A DNA stretch of 64,000 nt from Aralia elata (Eukaryota; Streptophyta; Magnoliopsida; Apiales; Araliaceae): positions 62,001 through 126,000 of the forward strand of contig JAVJAP010000122.1 of the NCBI GenBank assembly GCA_034770075.1. The letters are read 5' to 3'. Shown piece by piece: positions 11,381-22,021 of this stretch (position 1 is its first letter; every line of letters starts with the position of its first letter). The notes beneath the pieces were generated by a model. It ran no database searches, was not told the origin of the DNA, and was given only the letters and a program-made list of their open reading frames with translations. Made by a program: the position numbers and the translations under genes.

Positions 11381-12020
11381 TATCATTAAAAATATCGATA
11401 CAAATATCTCTCATTGCTATTTCTTTGGTTAATTTTCAACTTCATTATTCAAATCATTAACTTGTTGAAAAGAATTTTGTTGTGGTTTTCTAAAAAATCA
11501 TTTCTAGCCATTAAAATCTTTTCTTCTTGAGATGATGTCTCTTGTTCAATTTCTTTCTTTTCATCAATCAATGTATCAACCTCGCTCATTAAAGTATTTA
11601 CCAAATCTTTTAAGTATGTATTTTTTTTATTAATTTTTTATTTTCTTGTTTTAAAATATTATAATCAAAAGTTACCTCACTTGATTCATTGTCAATTCCC
11701 ATAAAGCACAATTGAGCTATTTCATCGCTTTCATCAATTTCCACTTTGGACTCATCATCATCACTCCGAGTAACATGGGCTTTGTTCTTTTTTTTGTCTT
11801 TGTAACTTGATTTGCCTTCATTCTTTAGTTAAAAGCGGTCCTCTTTAAAATGACCCGGGCGTCCGCATTCAAAACAGGTATCTTTATTTTGCTTTCCTTT
11901 GAACGTGTTTGAAGCGATGACATTCTTTTTTTTATTCTTTCTTTGTAGCAGCCCTTCGAGCCTCCTTGAAATCATTGCAATTTTCTCATCCGAATCATCA
12001 TTTAGCTCTTCTTTATTTCA
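11381..12020 (-). pseudogene. Ty1-copia gag relic with zinc knuckle
   Basis: Minus-strand translation shows a DSDEKIAMISRRLEGLL-like segment, then a zinc knuckle CFECGRPGHFKED at 11835-11876, then an acidic stretch followed by CFMGID, and a predicted coiled coil rich in K, E and L. This order is typical of plant copia gag (UBN2/zf-CCHC family). The fourth zinc ligand is arginine, so the knuckle is broken, and a TAA follows two codons later. Further stops and indels occur. The N-terminal gag region to the right, 12050-12250, is no longer recognisable. Confidence 0.65.
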
Positions 12021-12782
12021 GTCAATACTTTCTTTCAAGGAGTTTCCTACATTAAGTGTCAATACTTTCTTTCATCTTGTGCGAAAGACCAAATGCACTT
12101 AACTGGATCAGCATTTGCCCATCCGAATTTCAGCAGCTCCTTATCATGTGCAAGGCTGCAAGCGGTTTCTGGACTTCCCAGCAAACGAACTAAGGAATAA
12201 ATGCAAAAATAGCATTTTTTGTAATTGTTTCGAGTGCCAAACAGCACAAAAACCCGATTATAATTCCTCCTAGCCTAACATTGTGATTTATATATTGCTG
12301 TAGCTCAACTTGTTTTTGTTTTACCATTGATTAGAAACTGAATTAAACATTTAAGTTTCTGTCTAAAAAGTTACTAACCGTGAATAATAAGTTAATAACT
12401 TAGGGACTAAGAAAAACAAAATGATTGCAAGCCCTCCTTATTTGGAGTATCTTAAGCAAGAATAACTTTATTGTAGGGAACTGTTATTTTTCGCAAGTTT
12501 TTGTTGTAAGGAATTGTTATTTTCGCAAGTAAAAATTTGATATTTTCACCGGTTCTCTCTCGCATATGTGTGACCCATTTATTATTAATGTGAGAGACAT
12601 TTTATAAAACTATTACTTTTGTTTGTGAAAATATCAATTCCTTTATTTATTTGTCATGCAACTTTGGATCACAAAAATATGAATCTAGAGTTTATTTTTT
12701 GACTTATGAAAGAAAAATATACAAAAGGAAGGGCATTCGATACCAGAGGTACTTATTAACAGACTATGATACTAAAAGAAAT

Positions 12783-13140
12783 TGGATTTGGCTCTCCTTT
12801 ATTACGCATTCTCTCTAATTTCATCCAATACACCAATTATTTGATTTCAATAATTTTGTTAATAATGATCAAAACATGATAATAGACAGTTAATGATATT
12901 AGTTAATGATATGATAAAAGTTTAAAAGAATTTTCAACAATTAAATTTTTAATGAAAATTTTACATGTTCATCAAATGGTAATAAAGTATCGGATTACTT
13001 TTATTTTTGGAACAATTATGTTATTCAATATAATAAATTAGTTGACCGATCTTGATTTTAATTATATTATCCACAACTAAAAAAATACAGTGTATTGGAT
13101 AAAATTGAAAGGAATGTGTAGTAGAGGGGATCTAAGTCCA
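12783..13140. mobile_element. MITE with about 50-bp terminal inverted repeats
   Basis: The left end TGGATTTGGCTCTCCTTTAT pairs with the right end, whose reverse complement begins TGGACTTAGATCCCCTCTAC. Similarity continues for about 50 bp to TCCAATACA. AAGAAAT occurs immediately outside both ends (12776-12782 and 13141-13147). The 258-bp centre is AT-rich and non-coding. The superfamily is unclear, because the duplication cannot be separated cleanly from a shared TGGATT. Confidence 0.65.
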
Positions 13141-13560
13141 AAGAAATTGGATTATCCACCCCCCCTCCTCCCCTCCCCTCTTACAAAACTGAACCAGAGT
13201 TTCTAAGACAAACGCTCAATCCTAACGAATTTGGATCCTGTCCAACTCGCTTCTCTCCATTCATCAAGACTTGACAAGGGCTGAAGGTTAGGTTAGGGGA
13301 ATTTCAAACCAGCTCAAAACAACCTTGGCTTGGGCCAAATCAAATAGGGAGTTAATAATTTGATAGTTAGTTGCACAAGTCTCTACTTACATAAATAGTA
13401 AATAAAACCCACATTCATGTGAATAGTAAAACCTAATAAAAATATCAAATTTTCCTTGTGAAAATAACAATTCCCAATCAAATAATATCCAAAAAACTAA
13501 TCCTCAACCCAAAAGTTAGCCTCTTACATGCATATAGCAGCATGCAACCTACAAAGCAAG
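13141..13560. other. Intergenic stretch downstream of gene 1
   Basis: No coding, repeat or RNA feature was recognised. It separates the MITE from the presumed 3'UTR exon of the lysine-rich protein gene. Short C-rich runs occur at 13157-13180. Confidence 0.5.
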
Positions 13561-13948
13561 CAAGGAATTTGTTTTTCGTTTCATCATATGAAGCAGTGGA
13601 CAGTTTTATGGGTGGATGAATGGAGCATAAGAATTCATTCCTAAAGAAACATAATATTCATCACCAGGCTGCCAGTTAATAAAATCTCAAACTACCCATC
13701 AGAAAAATGAAGAGACATGACAGGTTTCATGAACATCTTACAACAAGCCGAAAAACAGAAATACAACTTTAGCAAACATCTGAAGTTTGTAAACATGAGA
13801 AATATCAAACAAAAAAATGGTCAAAAGCCACTCAATATCTGAAGCAAGGTCCAAGTATTCCTCTCAAAACTTGTGAATAGTATTACTGCCTGGCTATGGT
13901 TGCTACGGTTATCCTCAACTAAGTTGTTTATGCACTTTACAAAATCAT
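13561..13948 (-). other. Probable last 3'UTR exon of the lysine-rich protein gene
   Basis: A good acceptor, CTTGTTTTGCAG followed by ATGATT on the minus strand, ends at 13949. It would pair with the donor AAAAG/GTACGC at 14506. The exon has no long frame and is read as 3'UTR. The polyadenylation end near 13560 is a guess. Confidence 0.35.
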
Positions 13949-14506
13949 CTGCAAAACAAGTAAACAAATTTAACAGCGCCGAAGTAAAATACTGTGTTTT
14001 TTTAAATTTATAACGGAACTATCTAAAATTTATGGTAGATCTTGCAAATGGAATGTAATGTAATCACAACAAAGTAATATATCAAGCCATCAAGGATTCC
14101 CCTTGGAAAATTTCATAACTCTAATGCTATCTCTAGCACAAGATAACAGTTTGGTTGACAACCAAGTACCAACCTTCTAGCATTACTTCACCATATTAAA
14201 AAAATTAAAAATTAAAAATTAAAAAAAAAAAAAAGGAAAAAACTCATAAAATTTACACAATCAATAAGCTAATCAAAACAAAACTATGTCAAATAGGAGT
14301 AGATCCTACACAAATCTACAGATAATGCTATGCCAAAGAAATACAGTATCTAGCAATTGGGCAACAAAGCCTCCAAGTATAAATTTCTTAAAATGATTAC
14401 TTGGGATGAGGTTGGAAAAATGTTACTCGACTAACAAGTACTTGAAAGCATCAGAAGAGTATAGTCATGTAGTAGCAAGCATCTAATCAGAGCTAAAGTT
14501 GCGTAC

Positions 14507-14550
14507 CTTTTGATAACTACTACTTGCAATCTACATAAGAGCTTCACTTC
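14507..14550 (-). other. Short penultimate exon carrying the stop codon
   Basis: It is bounded by the acceptor TCTCTCAATTTTGCAG and the donor AAAAG/GTACGC. Only the first 7 bases would be coding (G-AAG-TGA after joining AA from the previous exon). The rest is 3'UTR. A stop more than 30 bases upstream of the next junction can affect nonsense-mediated decay; here the distance is about 37 bases. Confidence 0.5.
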
Positions 14551-15605
14551 CTGCAAAATTGAGAGAGAAAAAAATCATATAAGCAGAAAATTAATAAAAA
14601 CGCAAGTTCTCTTCCAGATCATTTGAATGTTTACGCAAGACAAACTCACTTGGTTTCAGAATCTGGCCGTGCCTTTCTCATTGGATTTTTCCTGATCGCA
14701 ACACTGCCCTGACCTCGACGTCCATCTTTCTTGGCTTGTGACTTTGAAACTTGTTTTGAGACTGTTTTGCCGCTAGAAACATCTCCTGTAGTTTGCTCCT
14801 CAGCATTTTCCACCGACTGATCACCCTTTGACTTTCCACCTTTTCTAGTCATTCTTTCACTTGTCACAGGAACCTTTTTTGGCTTAGGACTTCTGATACA
14901 GATCTTTGAAATGGGGATGTCCGAATCACTATCAGTTTCTTCAACAGCTACCTCCCTCTTCACAATTTTCTTGCCTTTCAGATCTTTTTGCAGTTCCAAG
15001 TGACCCTTTTTCTGAGATCTGGTTACCACTTTTCTTGTTGGCTCTAAATCCTTTTGCGCCTGCTTCCCTTTCTTATCTGCAATCCCCCGCCTCAGTTGTA
15101 GAGATTTTGAACTTGTACTAGCAGATGACACATTTGCTTCTACTATGTCCTTGTCAGTTTTCGCCTTTGCTGCAGTATCCTTCTTTACAATCTTCTTCCC
15201 TGCATCACTTTTCTTCTCTTTCCCAGCGGCCTTTTCATTTAGATCTTCATCTCCTTTCCTTGAAGTTTGTGATCTAAGTACCCGTGTGTGGCCACTCACA
15301 TCACCCTTTTCTTTCTCATTCTTGTTAGTGTTTTTTATTCTTTTCAATGAACTTCCAGCAACCTCTGCACTTCCCTCATGTGTTATAACTTTTCTTTTCC
15401 CAGCATTTTCACCATTTCCAGCCTCATTAATCTTTAAGCTTCCTTTTGCCCCAGATTTATTTCCCTTGGCCTTTTCTTTAACTTCCACAGGCATCTTCCC
15501 CTTATCCTTTCCATCAACTTTTTCATCTCCAGTTGTTGATTTTCGTTGTCTTAGGACCCTACCACTGCTGGTTGGGACAGATTCACTTTGTTTCTTCTTA
15601 GCCAT
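14544..15605 (-). CDS. Lysine-rich, probably nuclear/chromatin-associated protein
   Basis: The main coding exon is 15605-14650, then 14550-14544, giving about 320 residues. I start at the ATG at 15605 (MAKKKQSESV); the frame is open 21 bp further upstream, but only from a GTG. The protein is strongly basic and low-complexity. It repeats RVLR-type words (RVLRQRK about residue 16, RVLRSQ about 108, VVTRSQKKG about 192) and KGKK/IVKK blocks, with one acidic serine cluster EETDSDSD near 221 that looks like a CK2 target. No folded domain, signal peptide or membrane segment is visible. The composition suggests a nuclear, DNA- or histone-binding role, but no function can be assigned. The stop is ambiguous: reading straight on gives AAG-TGA at 14646. 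However, GTGAGT at 14649 is a strong donor, and splicing to TTTTGCAG/GAAGTGA at 14550 adds one lysine before TGA. The codons are intact and look like a functional gene. Confidence 0.75.
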
Positions 15606-15642
15606 TAACTCAAATGAAAATTGCACGCTCAGAAATTGTCCC

Positions 15643-17001
15643 TAACAGAGGAACCCACACAATCCAAAAGTTCAGTAAAATACACAAAGAACAAAACCTA
15701 GATTTTAAAAAGCCAAATATTTCAAAACAAATGCGTCATCTGCTAGTAAAAATTCAAAGAACAAAACAAAGAACAATCCTTTAGATTTTAAAAAGCCACT
15801 AGCTTCTACAACATATAAAGAAACTATTCTAGCAATTTTAAAAGCCCAAATATTTCAAAACAAAAAACAAAGCCTCATTTCTCATAATAAATCAAGTTAT
15901 TGAAGATATATTCCAGCCAGGTAAAACACTATCAGATTCTTAAACACCCTGAACTTAATTTATCCATTCAACAGAAATGATGCACATTCACTTTTGACAA
16001 ACACAAATTAGTATGTAACTGAAGAGAAAAATAGTGAGACGCTAGGAGAAAACAATCCCTAATCAAACTGCTCGTGGTAATTAACTGCAACAAATGTCTA
16101 GATTCCATAAATTAAAGAAAACAAACCCTTTAGTGTAACATTTGATTAATTATTAACTAACCCCATGACAATGACTACTGGAAAATATGATCCCATTATC
16201 GTTACAAAGCCCAAAACAAATTGAAACTGATATTTAGCAACATATCAGAAAATGAAATTTACCTACTAGCTTATTCAAGACTCAAAGAAACCATTGCAGC
16301 AAAGTTAAAAGCCAAATAGATTGCCAAAAACACATACAACAAAACCCTCATTTGTCAAAAAATAAATAACAAAAAGTCATTCATGATAAAGAGATAGCAA
16401 TCCCTTTAGTGTAAGATTCGATTAACTATTACTAACCCCATGGCAATGATTACTGAAGAAATTAAAACTGATATTTAGCAACATTATAAGAAAATGAAAT
16501 TTACCTAATAGCTTATTCAAGACTCGAAGAAACCATCGCGGCAAAGTTAATTAAAAGCCAAATAGATGGCCAAAACACACACTCAGTAAAACCTCATTTG
16601 TCAAAAAATAAATAACAAGAAATCATTCAAGAAATTTCAAGGGGAAAAAAACCACCCAATCAAAACCCTAAACATCCTGAATAACCGATTACATTGAGAA
16701 ACAGAAATTTCAGAACCCTAATTAGACAAAGAGTAGAAAAGGGCTTTCTGAAGAAAACAAACCCTAATCAAAATGCTTATAAGAAGATTTCCCAGAAATG
16801 TTCAAGAAATTCATCAACCAAAATGGGAAATATATCAAACAGAACAAGAAATCATAACAGAGGGTATCAATGATTTTTTGAGAAACTAACAATTTCATCA
16901 TTTAATTCGTAGAACAAAATCATTTATAATATATATATATATATATGTATATACAAAAATATATACAGAGAGAGAAAAAGAAAGCCAAGATAGGGGCAAA
17001 C
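15643..17001 (-). other. Long 5'UTR intron of the lysine-rich protein gene
   Basis: On the minus strand the donor GCACAG/GTTTGCCC (17001) and the acceptor CCTCTGTTAG/GGACAA (15643) frame a 1.36 kb intron 37 bp upstream of the start codon. It contains an internal direct duplication (16136-16660), related short repeats of AGATTTTAAAAAGCC around 15697-15850, and an (AT)n run at 16929-16946. Long first introns in plant 5'UTRs often enhance expression; that role here is inference. Confidence 0.55.
16136..16660. repeat. Tandem duplication of about 266 bp within the 5'UTR intron
   Basis: CCCTTTAGTGTAA starts at 16136 and again at 16402. Both copies continue through AACCCCATGRCAATGA, GATATTTAGCAACAT, TTCAAGACTC and CATTTGTCAAAAAATAAATA, with scattered substitutions and small indels. 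Confidence 0.85.
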
Positions 17002-17068
17002 CTGTGCTATAAAAGAGAGATTTTCAGTAGGAGATGTGCTCTGTCTTGACTCTTGAGAAGGTCTGACC
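17002..17068 (-). other. Presumed first (5'UTR) exon of the lysine-rich protein gene
   Basis: It lies between a TATA-like box and a GCACAG/GTTTGC donor. It has no ATG that would compete with the main start in the spliced leader that I can see. The transcription start near 17065 is inferred from the TATA spacing. Confidence 0.45.
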
Positions 17069-17087
17069 CTTCAGATTATGTACTCTC

Positions 17088-17104
17088 TCTATATATATAA
17101 AAGA
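17088..17104 (-). promoter_or_regulatory. TATA box of the lysine-rich protein gene
   Basis: The minus strand reads TTTTATATATATAGAGAGAG, a good plant TATA element, about 30 bp before the inferred transcription start. A CT-rich (GAGA-type) stretch lies beside it. Confidence 0.5.
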
Positions 17105-17462
17105 AAGATTTATTTTAGAACTTCAAAAGAGAAAGCAGAAGGCGGGAGAAGCGAAGTTAATTAATTAATGGATTAACTACATATCAGACCTTGAAGTATA
17201 CAATGTTACACTTTGTACCCCGAAGTATAAATTCTCCCATCTCGCTCTCCAACATTTGATTACGCAAGCAAAATTGACCCTAAATACGATTTGGGCCAAA
17301 AAAATTGACCTGAATCTTGACCTGTGTCCCCACGCTGAATAGAAATACGGCTATAACTGTAGTTTACTTATTAAAATAGGACAAACACAAATTAAATACA
17401 AGTCAATAAATACTATTTCTTTCCTTCCCAAAATGATTAAAGGTATAATTTTTTTTGTTTTC

Positions 17463-18135
17463 AAAATAATGAGATAAAGTATATAAAATAAAGAATAAAT
17501 ATGTCATTTAGTGAGATTCATTAATATAAAAAAATAAAAGTATTCATCACTTTAAATAATCTTATAAGACTATTAAAAATAAATTTTAAGAAAAATTATT
17601 TTCTTTTTTCTATTTTTATTTTTTCTAATATGTATAAATTATATTTTATTAATTTTTTGGGGACGGAAGGAATATCAAATACTCTCTCTCCTAAATAATT
17701 TTATTAAAATAATGAGTAAATCTATACATACGTCACCTTTACTACCTTCTTGCCGGTAGTTCATTTCGTCGTTCTGCGTAATATTTATTTATTTACATCA
17801 ATTCCCTCTCCCCAACTTCACTTTTCGAACTGTACGTAATCTTAAAAAAAAATAAAAAACAGAGGATGAAGGTAAGCACTAGCATGGAGAAAAATATAAA
17901 AAACAGAGGATGAAGGTAAGCACTAGCATGGAGAAAAATATACTATGTGTCAGTATAATTTGTATATTTATTAAAAAAATAAAAATAGAAAAAAAAATAG
18001 TAAAAAAAATTAAATTTATTTTTAATAATTTTTATAAAATTATATAAATTGGTAAGTATTTTTTATTTTTTTTATATTAGTGGATCTCACTAAATGACTT
18101 AATTATTCTTCACTTTATATATTTTGTCCCCGAAC
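17463..18135. repeat. Inverted pair of related MITE-like copies
   Basis: 17463-17660 and 17950-18135 are imperfect reverse complements over about 180 bp. Shared landmarks are TGTCATTTAGTGAGAT with AATCTCACTAAATGACTT, and the TTTTATTTTTTCTAAT-type runs. GGGGACGGAAGGAATAT beside the left copy resembles Stowaway-type ends. About 290 bp separates the arms, so a transcript across both could fold into a long hairpin. Confidence 0.6.
17855..17942 (+). repeat. Exact 44-bp tandem duplication
   Basis: The 44-bp unit containing AGAGGATGAAGGTAAGCACT occurs twice head to tail without visible differences, so it is recent. It lies between the two inverted MITE-like copies. Confidence 0.9.
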
Positions 18136-18587
18136 AAATGAGATAACTAATTTTGACTTGTAGTTGTTTGTGTTGTGTTGGAATTGAAGATGAAGATGGT
18201 ACTGATTTTAGATTTTAATTTTTTGGGTTTCATGATAGAGATGGAGAAGATGAAATTTTTTTTTAATTGGGTTTTGTGTTCTTCAATTTGTTGTTGAATT
18301 TGATTTTATTTTGCTTTTATTTTTATATTAATTATTTTGTTTTGATTTTGTATTAGATTAGTATTTAAATTCTTTCAAATATTTTATGCCGTCAAATGTA
18401 AAAAACTATTATCAACCTATATTTATACGCACGTGCCCAGAGCACATGACTACTCCGATAAATATTTTTGCTAGAATTTTCACGAGGGAAGTGTTACTTT
18501 GGGGCACGTAGAAAGAGGATTTATATTTCGGGATACGATGTATAAAATGGTGTATACTTCACGATCGAATATGCAGTTAACTCTTAA
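18136..18587. other. AT-rich intergenic stretch
   Basis: No gene or recognised repeat. A T-rich segment with GATGAAGATGG and GATGGAGAAGATG words lies at 18185-18255, without an open frame of note. Confidence 0.5.
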
Positions 18588-18810
18588 TTAATTAAGACTG
18601 AATTGTAAAATTGTCCCTCCAAATTGTCACCTAATTTCGATATGACCTCTAAATTTTTAAAAGTCTTAATATGACCCAAAATCGGACAACTCAAGTTATT
18701 TTAGTCCCCCAACTAAGTTGGGACCTTTTTTTTAAGAGTAGTATGATAAATTCACCTAAATAATTTTATTTTAAGTAATAAAATAAAACAACTAAATACT
18801 AATAACTAAA
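18588..18810 (+). repeat. Dispersed repeat, copy 1 of a direct pair
   Basis: It shares order and words with 19633-19840: ATTTCGATRT, AAAAGTCTYAATATGA, CCAAAATC, TTTAGTC, AGTTGGG, and CATTTTAAGTAATAAAATAAA at the end. The copies are diverged. The family is not recognised, and no terminal structures were found. Confidence 0.65.
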
Positions 18811-19134
18811 AACTCTTATTAATAATTAAAAAAATAAATAATATTTGGAAATTAATATTATTTTTAGAATAGAAAAAAATAAAAATTTAGAAAATAATTA
18901 AAAAAAATTCAAAATAAGTAAAATTCCATCTACGATAGATATATATTTACGAAATAAAAAATAAAAAAAATCAAAGCATATACTAGCATTAAAATACATA
19001 AACATCAATTAAATTAAAAGAAATAAAGACTAACTCAGAAATACAAAACACCTTTAAAAGATATAAAACATTTTCTCTTTTTTAAAACAAAACATCAATT
19101 CAAAATAAAAACCAATTAAAAGAAGAAAAAAAAT

Positions 19135-19177
19135 ACATAGATAAATTATGTGACCGAATCACATAATTTATCTATGT
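19135..19177. repeat. Perfect hairpin, 19-bp arms
   Basis: ACATAGATAAATTATGTGA is followed by CCGAA and then its exact reverse complement. It is too short for a MITE by itself; it may be the fused end of an element or a replication slip. No U-tract follows and there is no neighbouring gene. Confidence 0.85.
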
Positions 19178-19279
19178 AAACAAGAAATCCTATTCATTTT
19201 TATGCCCCCATTTCTCACTTCTTTAGTGCATAAAATCTTTGGATGGGCAGCTTAGATAAATGGATATCCTTGCATCATT

Positions 19280-19407
19280 TTTATTTTTTTTATTTTTTTT
19301 GTTAATTTGTATTGAACTTAAACACACTCATACACTCCATCTTGACATGCCAAGATTCAATCCTCCAACCTCGTTGGGTAGTACCACTCGGGTCAAAGAC
19401 CTTCGGT
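19280..19407 (-). mobile_element. SINE with 17-bp target-site duplication
   Basis: The insert of about 128 bp is flanked by perfect copies of GATATCCTTGCATCATT (19263-19279 and 19408-19424). On the minus strand it carries an internal GGATTGAATCTTGG, which resembles a pol III B box, and ends in an A-rich tail (the T-rich run at 19280-19300 on plus). Long perfect flanking repeats plus an A-rich tail identify LINE-mediated retroposition. The family name is not known to me. Confidence 0.75.
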
Positions 19408-19632
19408 GATATCCTTGCATCATTGTCCTATGCAACTTCTTTATTAGATTGTTCTCTGTTGGTAATTTGATTTTAATCAAATCTTTTTCTTCATTCTAAG
19501 TTGGTACTTAGAGACCAATTCATTGATGGAAGATGACGAATTGGGGATTTTTTTCTTCTTGATGTGTGTGTTTTCTTTGATGTGTTAGTGTGTGTGTTTG
19601 AAATTGATGAGGAGAGATGAATTTGTTCTTTA

Positions 19633-19840
19633 AAGAATAACAAATTTGTTCTTCTAAGTTGACACTCAATTTCGATGTAATCCTTTAATTGGTAAAAGTC
19701 TCAATATGATCCAAAATCCGACCAATCGATTCAATTTAGTCATTTTACTGAGTTGGGGCTTTTTTTAAGGGCAAAACGGTAAACTCACCTAATAGTTTCA
19801 TTTTAAGTAATAAAATAAACAAGTAGATATCAAAATAATT
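19633..19840 (+). repeat. Dispersed repeat, copy 2 of a direct pair
   Basis: This is the partner of 18588-18810. The two copies bracket about 0.8 kb that includes the SINE and the 19-bp hairpin. They could be the ends of one larger element or two independent insertions; the sequence does not decide. Confidence 0.6.
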
Positions 19841-21073
19841 AAAATAGCAATAATTAATTAACAAATATAATGATAACTCATATATTAATTAACTAATCTA
19901 ATAATAACTCATATATAGCAACTAATTAATAACTCATAATAATTAATAACTAATGTTTAAAATTTAAAATATTTAAAAAGAATTAGAAATTAATTAATTT
20001 TTTTTTTGAAAAATAATTAATAATTAATAATTTTTTTATAAAATAATTAATATTTAATAATGGATGTATGTGTAACTAAATCTAAATCTTTAAAAAAACA
20101 AAAAAATAATAATAAAAATAAATTACTATTTGTTTTTCTACTCCTCCACAAATTCAAACATCTGCACTAATACACCAAAGTTATGTTTGTTTACGAGGAT
20201 TATACTTAGGATAAGATTATTAATTCTAAATGTCTTGTTTATTTTCAAATTTAGACTTAAGACTATTAGTTCAAGAATTATAAAATGACTTAATATGAGA
20301 AATTAAGATATGTTCTTAAGTTCTAGAAGTGCGGAAAAAAAGCTACTATTAAGATTGTGGAGTCGAATAAGCCAACGAATGTGGATTTTTTTTTTTATAG
20401 TGTTTATTTTTTTTGATCTTTTACAAATAACAATCCTTATATATAACATGCATCCCATTAAACCTCATTTTTAACTCAAATATTTTTTATATCCCGACCA
20501 ATGATTATAATACAACTCAAAATAATTTAAAAAGAAAATTAGATAAACATATGACGTATAGAAAATTAGATAAACAAAATATAGAATAACAATCGGAACT
20601 AAGGAGTTTTTTGAATTGATTATGTGATATTTAGTTGTATATATAATTATATCCAAAATTTTATTTTTTTAATTAATTACAATATCATTATCACTGCTAA
20701 AAACAGGAAGGTCAATATTTTTGTAGCTTAAATTATATTTTAACATTAACTTGATAAAATTTTGCATGTTTATTTTTCTTTTATGATACATATAAGAAAG
20801 CAATGCAGTAATAGACAAGGCCAAGTTGTATTAAAGAAAAGGCTACTATTAAGTGTTTTAAATCTTATTAAATTTATAAATAAAAACATAAAAATATTAA
20901 ATAGGTCTTATACTTTAAAATTAAAATCGGACTATATACAATTTCCTCCCTATAGTCAAATTAATTTAAAATATTTTGCTAATATAAATTTATCATTCCA
21001 TTTTAGTATTACATCAATTTTAAAAATTAGAGATACATTTTGACTTTTGAAAAAGATTTACGAATTTTAAATT

Positions 21074-21109
<36 letters not shown>

Positions 21110-22020
21110 ATTTAAGTTTTGTAAACAACAAATATTACAATTAATAATACTTTTAGTTAAGCTACAACAATTGCATTTTTGGGGCTAATTTACAACAATT
21201 ATAATTGTTCGTACTTATACAAAAAAATATATTTTTAATTTTGAAACGTAAAAAATAATTATAATCATAACTATCGTAAACAATTTAAATATTAGCACTA
21301 ATCACGCATCTTGGTTCTTTAAAACTAAAATGGAACTACAATAGACAGGGCCCATGCTTGGCATGGGCTGCCGAGCTAATGTGATTAATTACAGGATTAA
21401 TATTTTTATTATTATATGTGTATCTGATATTTTTACATAATTTGTTTTTTACATAAGAATAATGTGGATGATACCTTCATGTAAGAGCGAATTATGTAAA
21501 AAATATCAAAAATATATGTGAAAATAAGATTTTTCTTAATTAAACTCTTTTACAATGATAAATAATAATTACACAGTTAGTCAATATAATTCAATGTCAT
21601 AATTATTTTTTCAAAATTACATGTGACATAACACAAATTCACTATAAATGATTTAAAATAATAATTTTACAGACAATTCTTATACTATAATTTTTTTTAA
21701 AGAAAAAGCTTCTCATAATAACTACATGTCATGTTGGTATTAAATAATGTATAACACTTATTTTATTCTCTGTTTATTCTTTATTTTAAACAATCAAATT
21801 ATTTAAGTAAATTAGAATAGTTTACATAATCAAAAAGTATAAGTGAATCCAAACGAATTCACACAGTTTGTTTGAATGGCTTTAAAAAATATTTATTATT
21901 TTACATAAGTAAAATTAACTTTTAAAGGACGAATTGATTTTTTGGATTCAAATAATCAGATCAGATTTTGTCAAAAAGGGTTGGGGTTGCTTCATGAGTT
22001 TTAAATTTTAATCATAATTA
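19841..22020. other. AT-rich intergenic region
   Basis: No convincing gene. The open frames at 20471-20656 and 20762-21043 are AT-driven (I, N, K, F, Y, L). 21070-21107 is an (AT)n run. 21348-21366 holds a small GC hairpin, GCCCATGC/GCATGGGC. Nothing else was recognised. Confidence 0.6.
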
Positions 22021-22021
22021 T

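Noticed and set aside
15606..15626. Upstream extension of the lysine-rich protein from a GTG
   Set aside because: GTG is not a usual plant nuclear start, and a good ATG with MAKKK follows at 15605.
15145..15645. 166-residue plus-strand ORF
   Set aside because: It is the antisense shadow of the lysine-rich CDS (Phe/Ser/Leu-rich complement of Lys/Glu codons).
20762..21043. 93-residue ORF
   Set aside because: AT-driven composition (Ile, Asn, Lys, Phe, Leu), no motif, no splice or promoter context.
21345..21370. Helitron 3' hairpin
   Set aside because: The GC hairpin is not followed by a CTRR end, and no matching 5' TC end was found.
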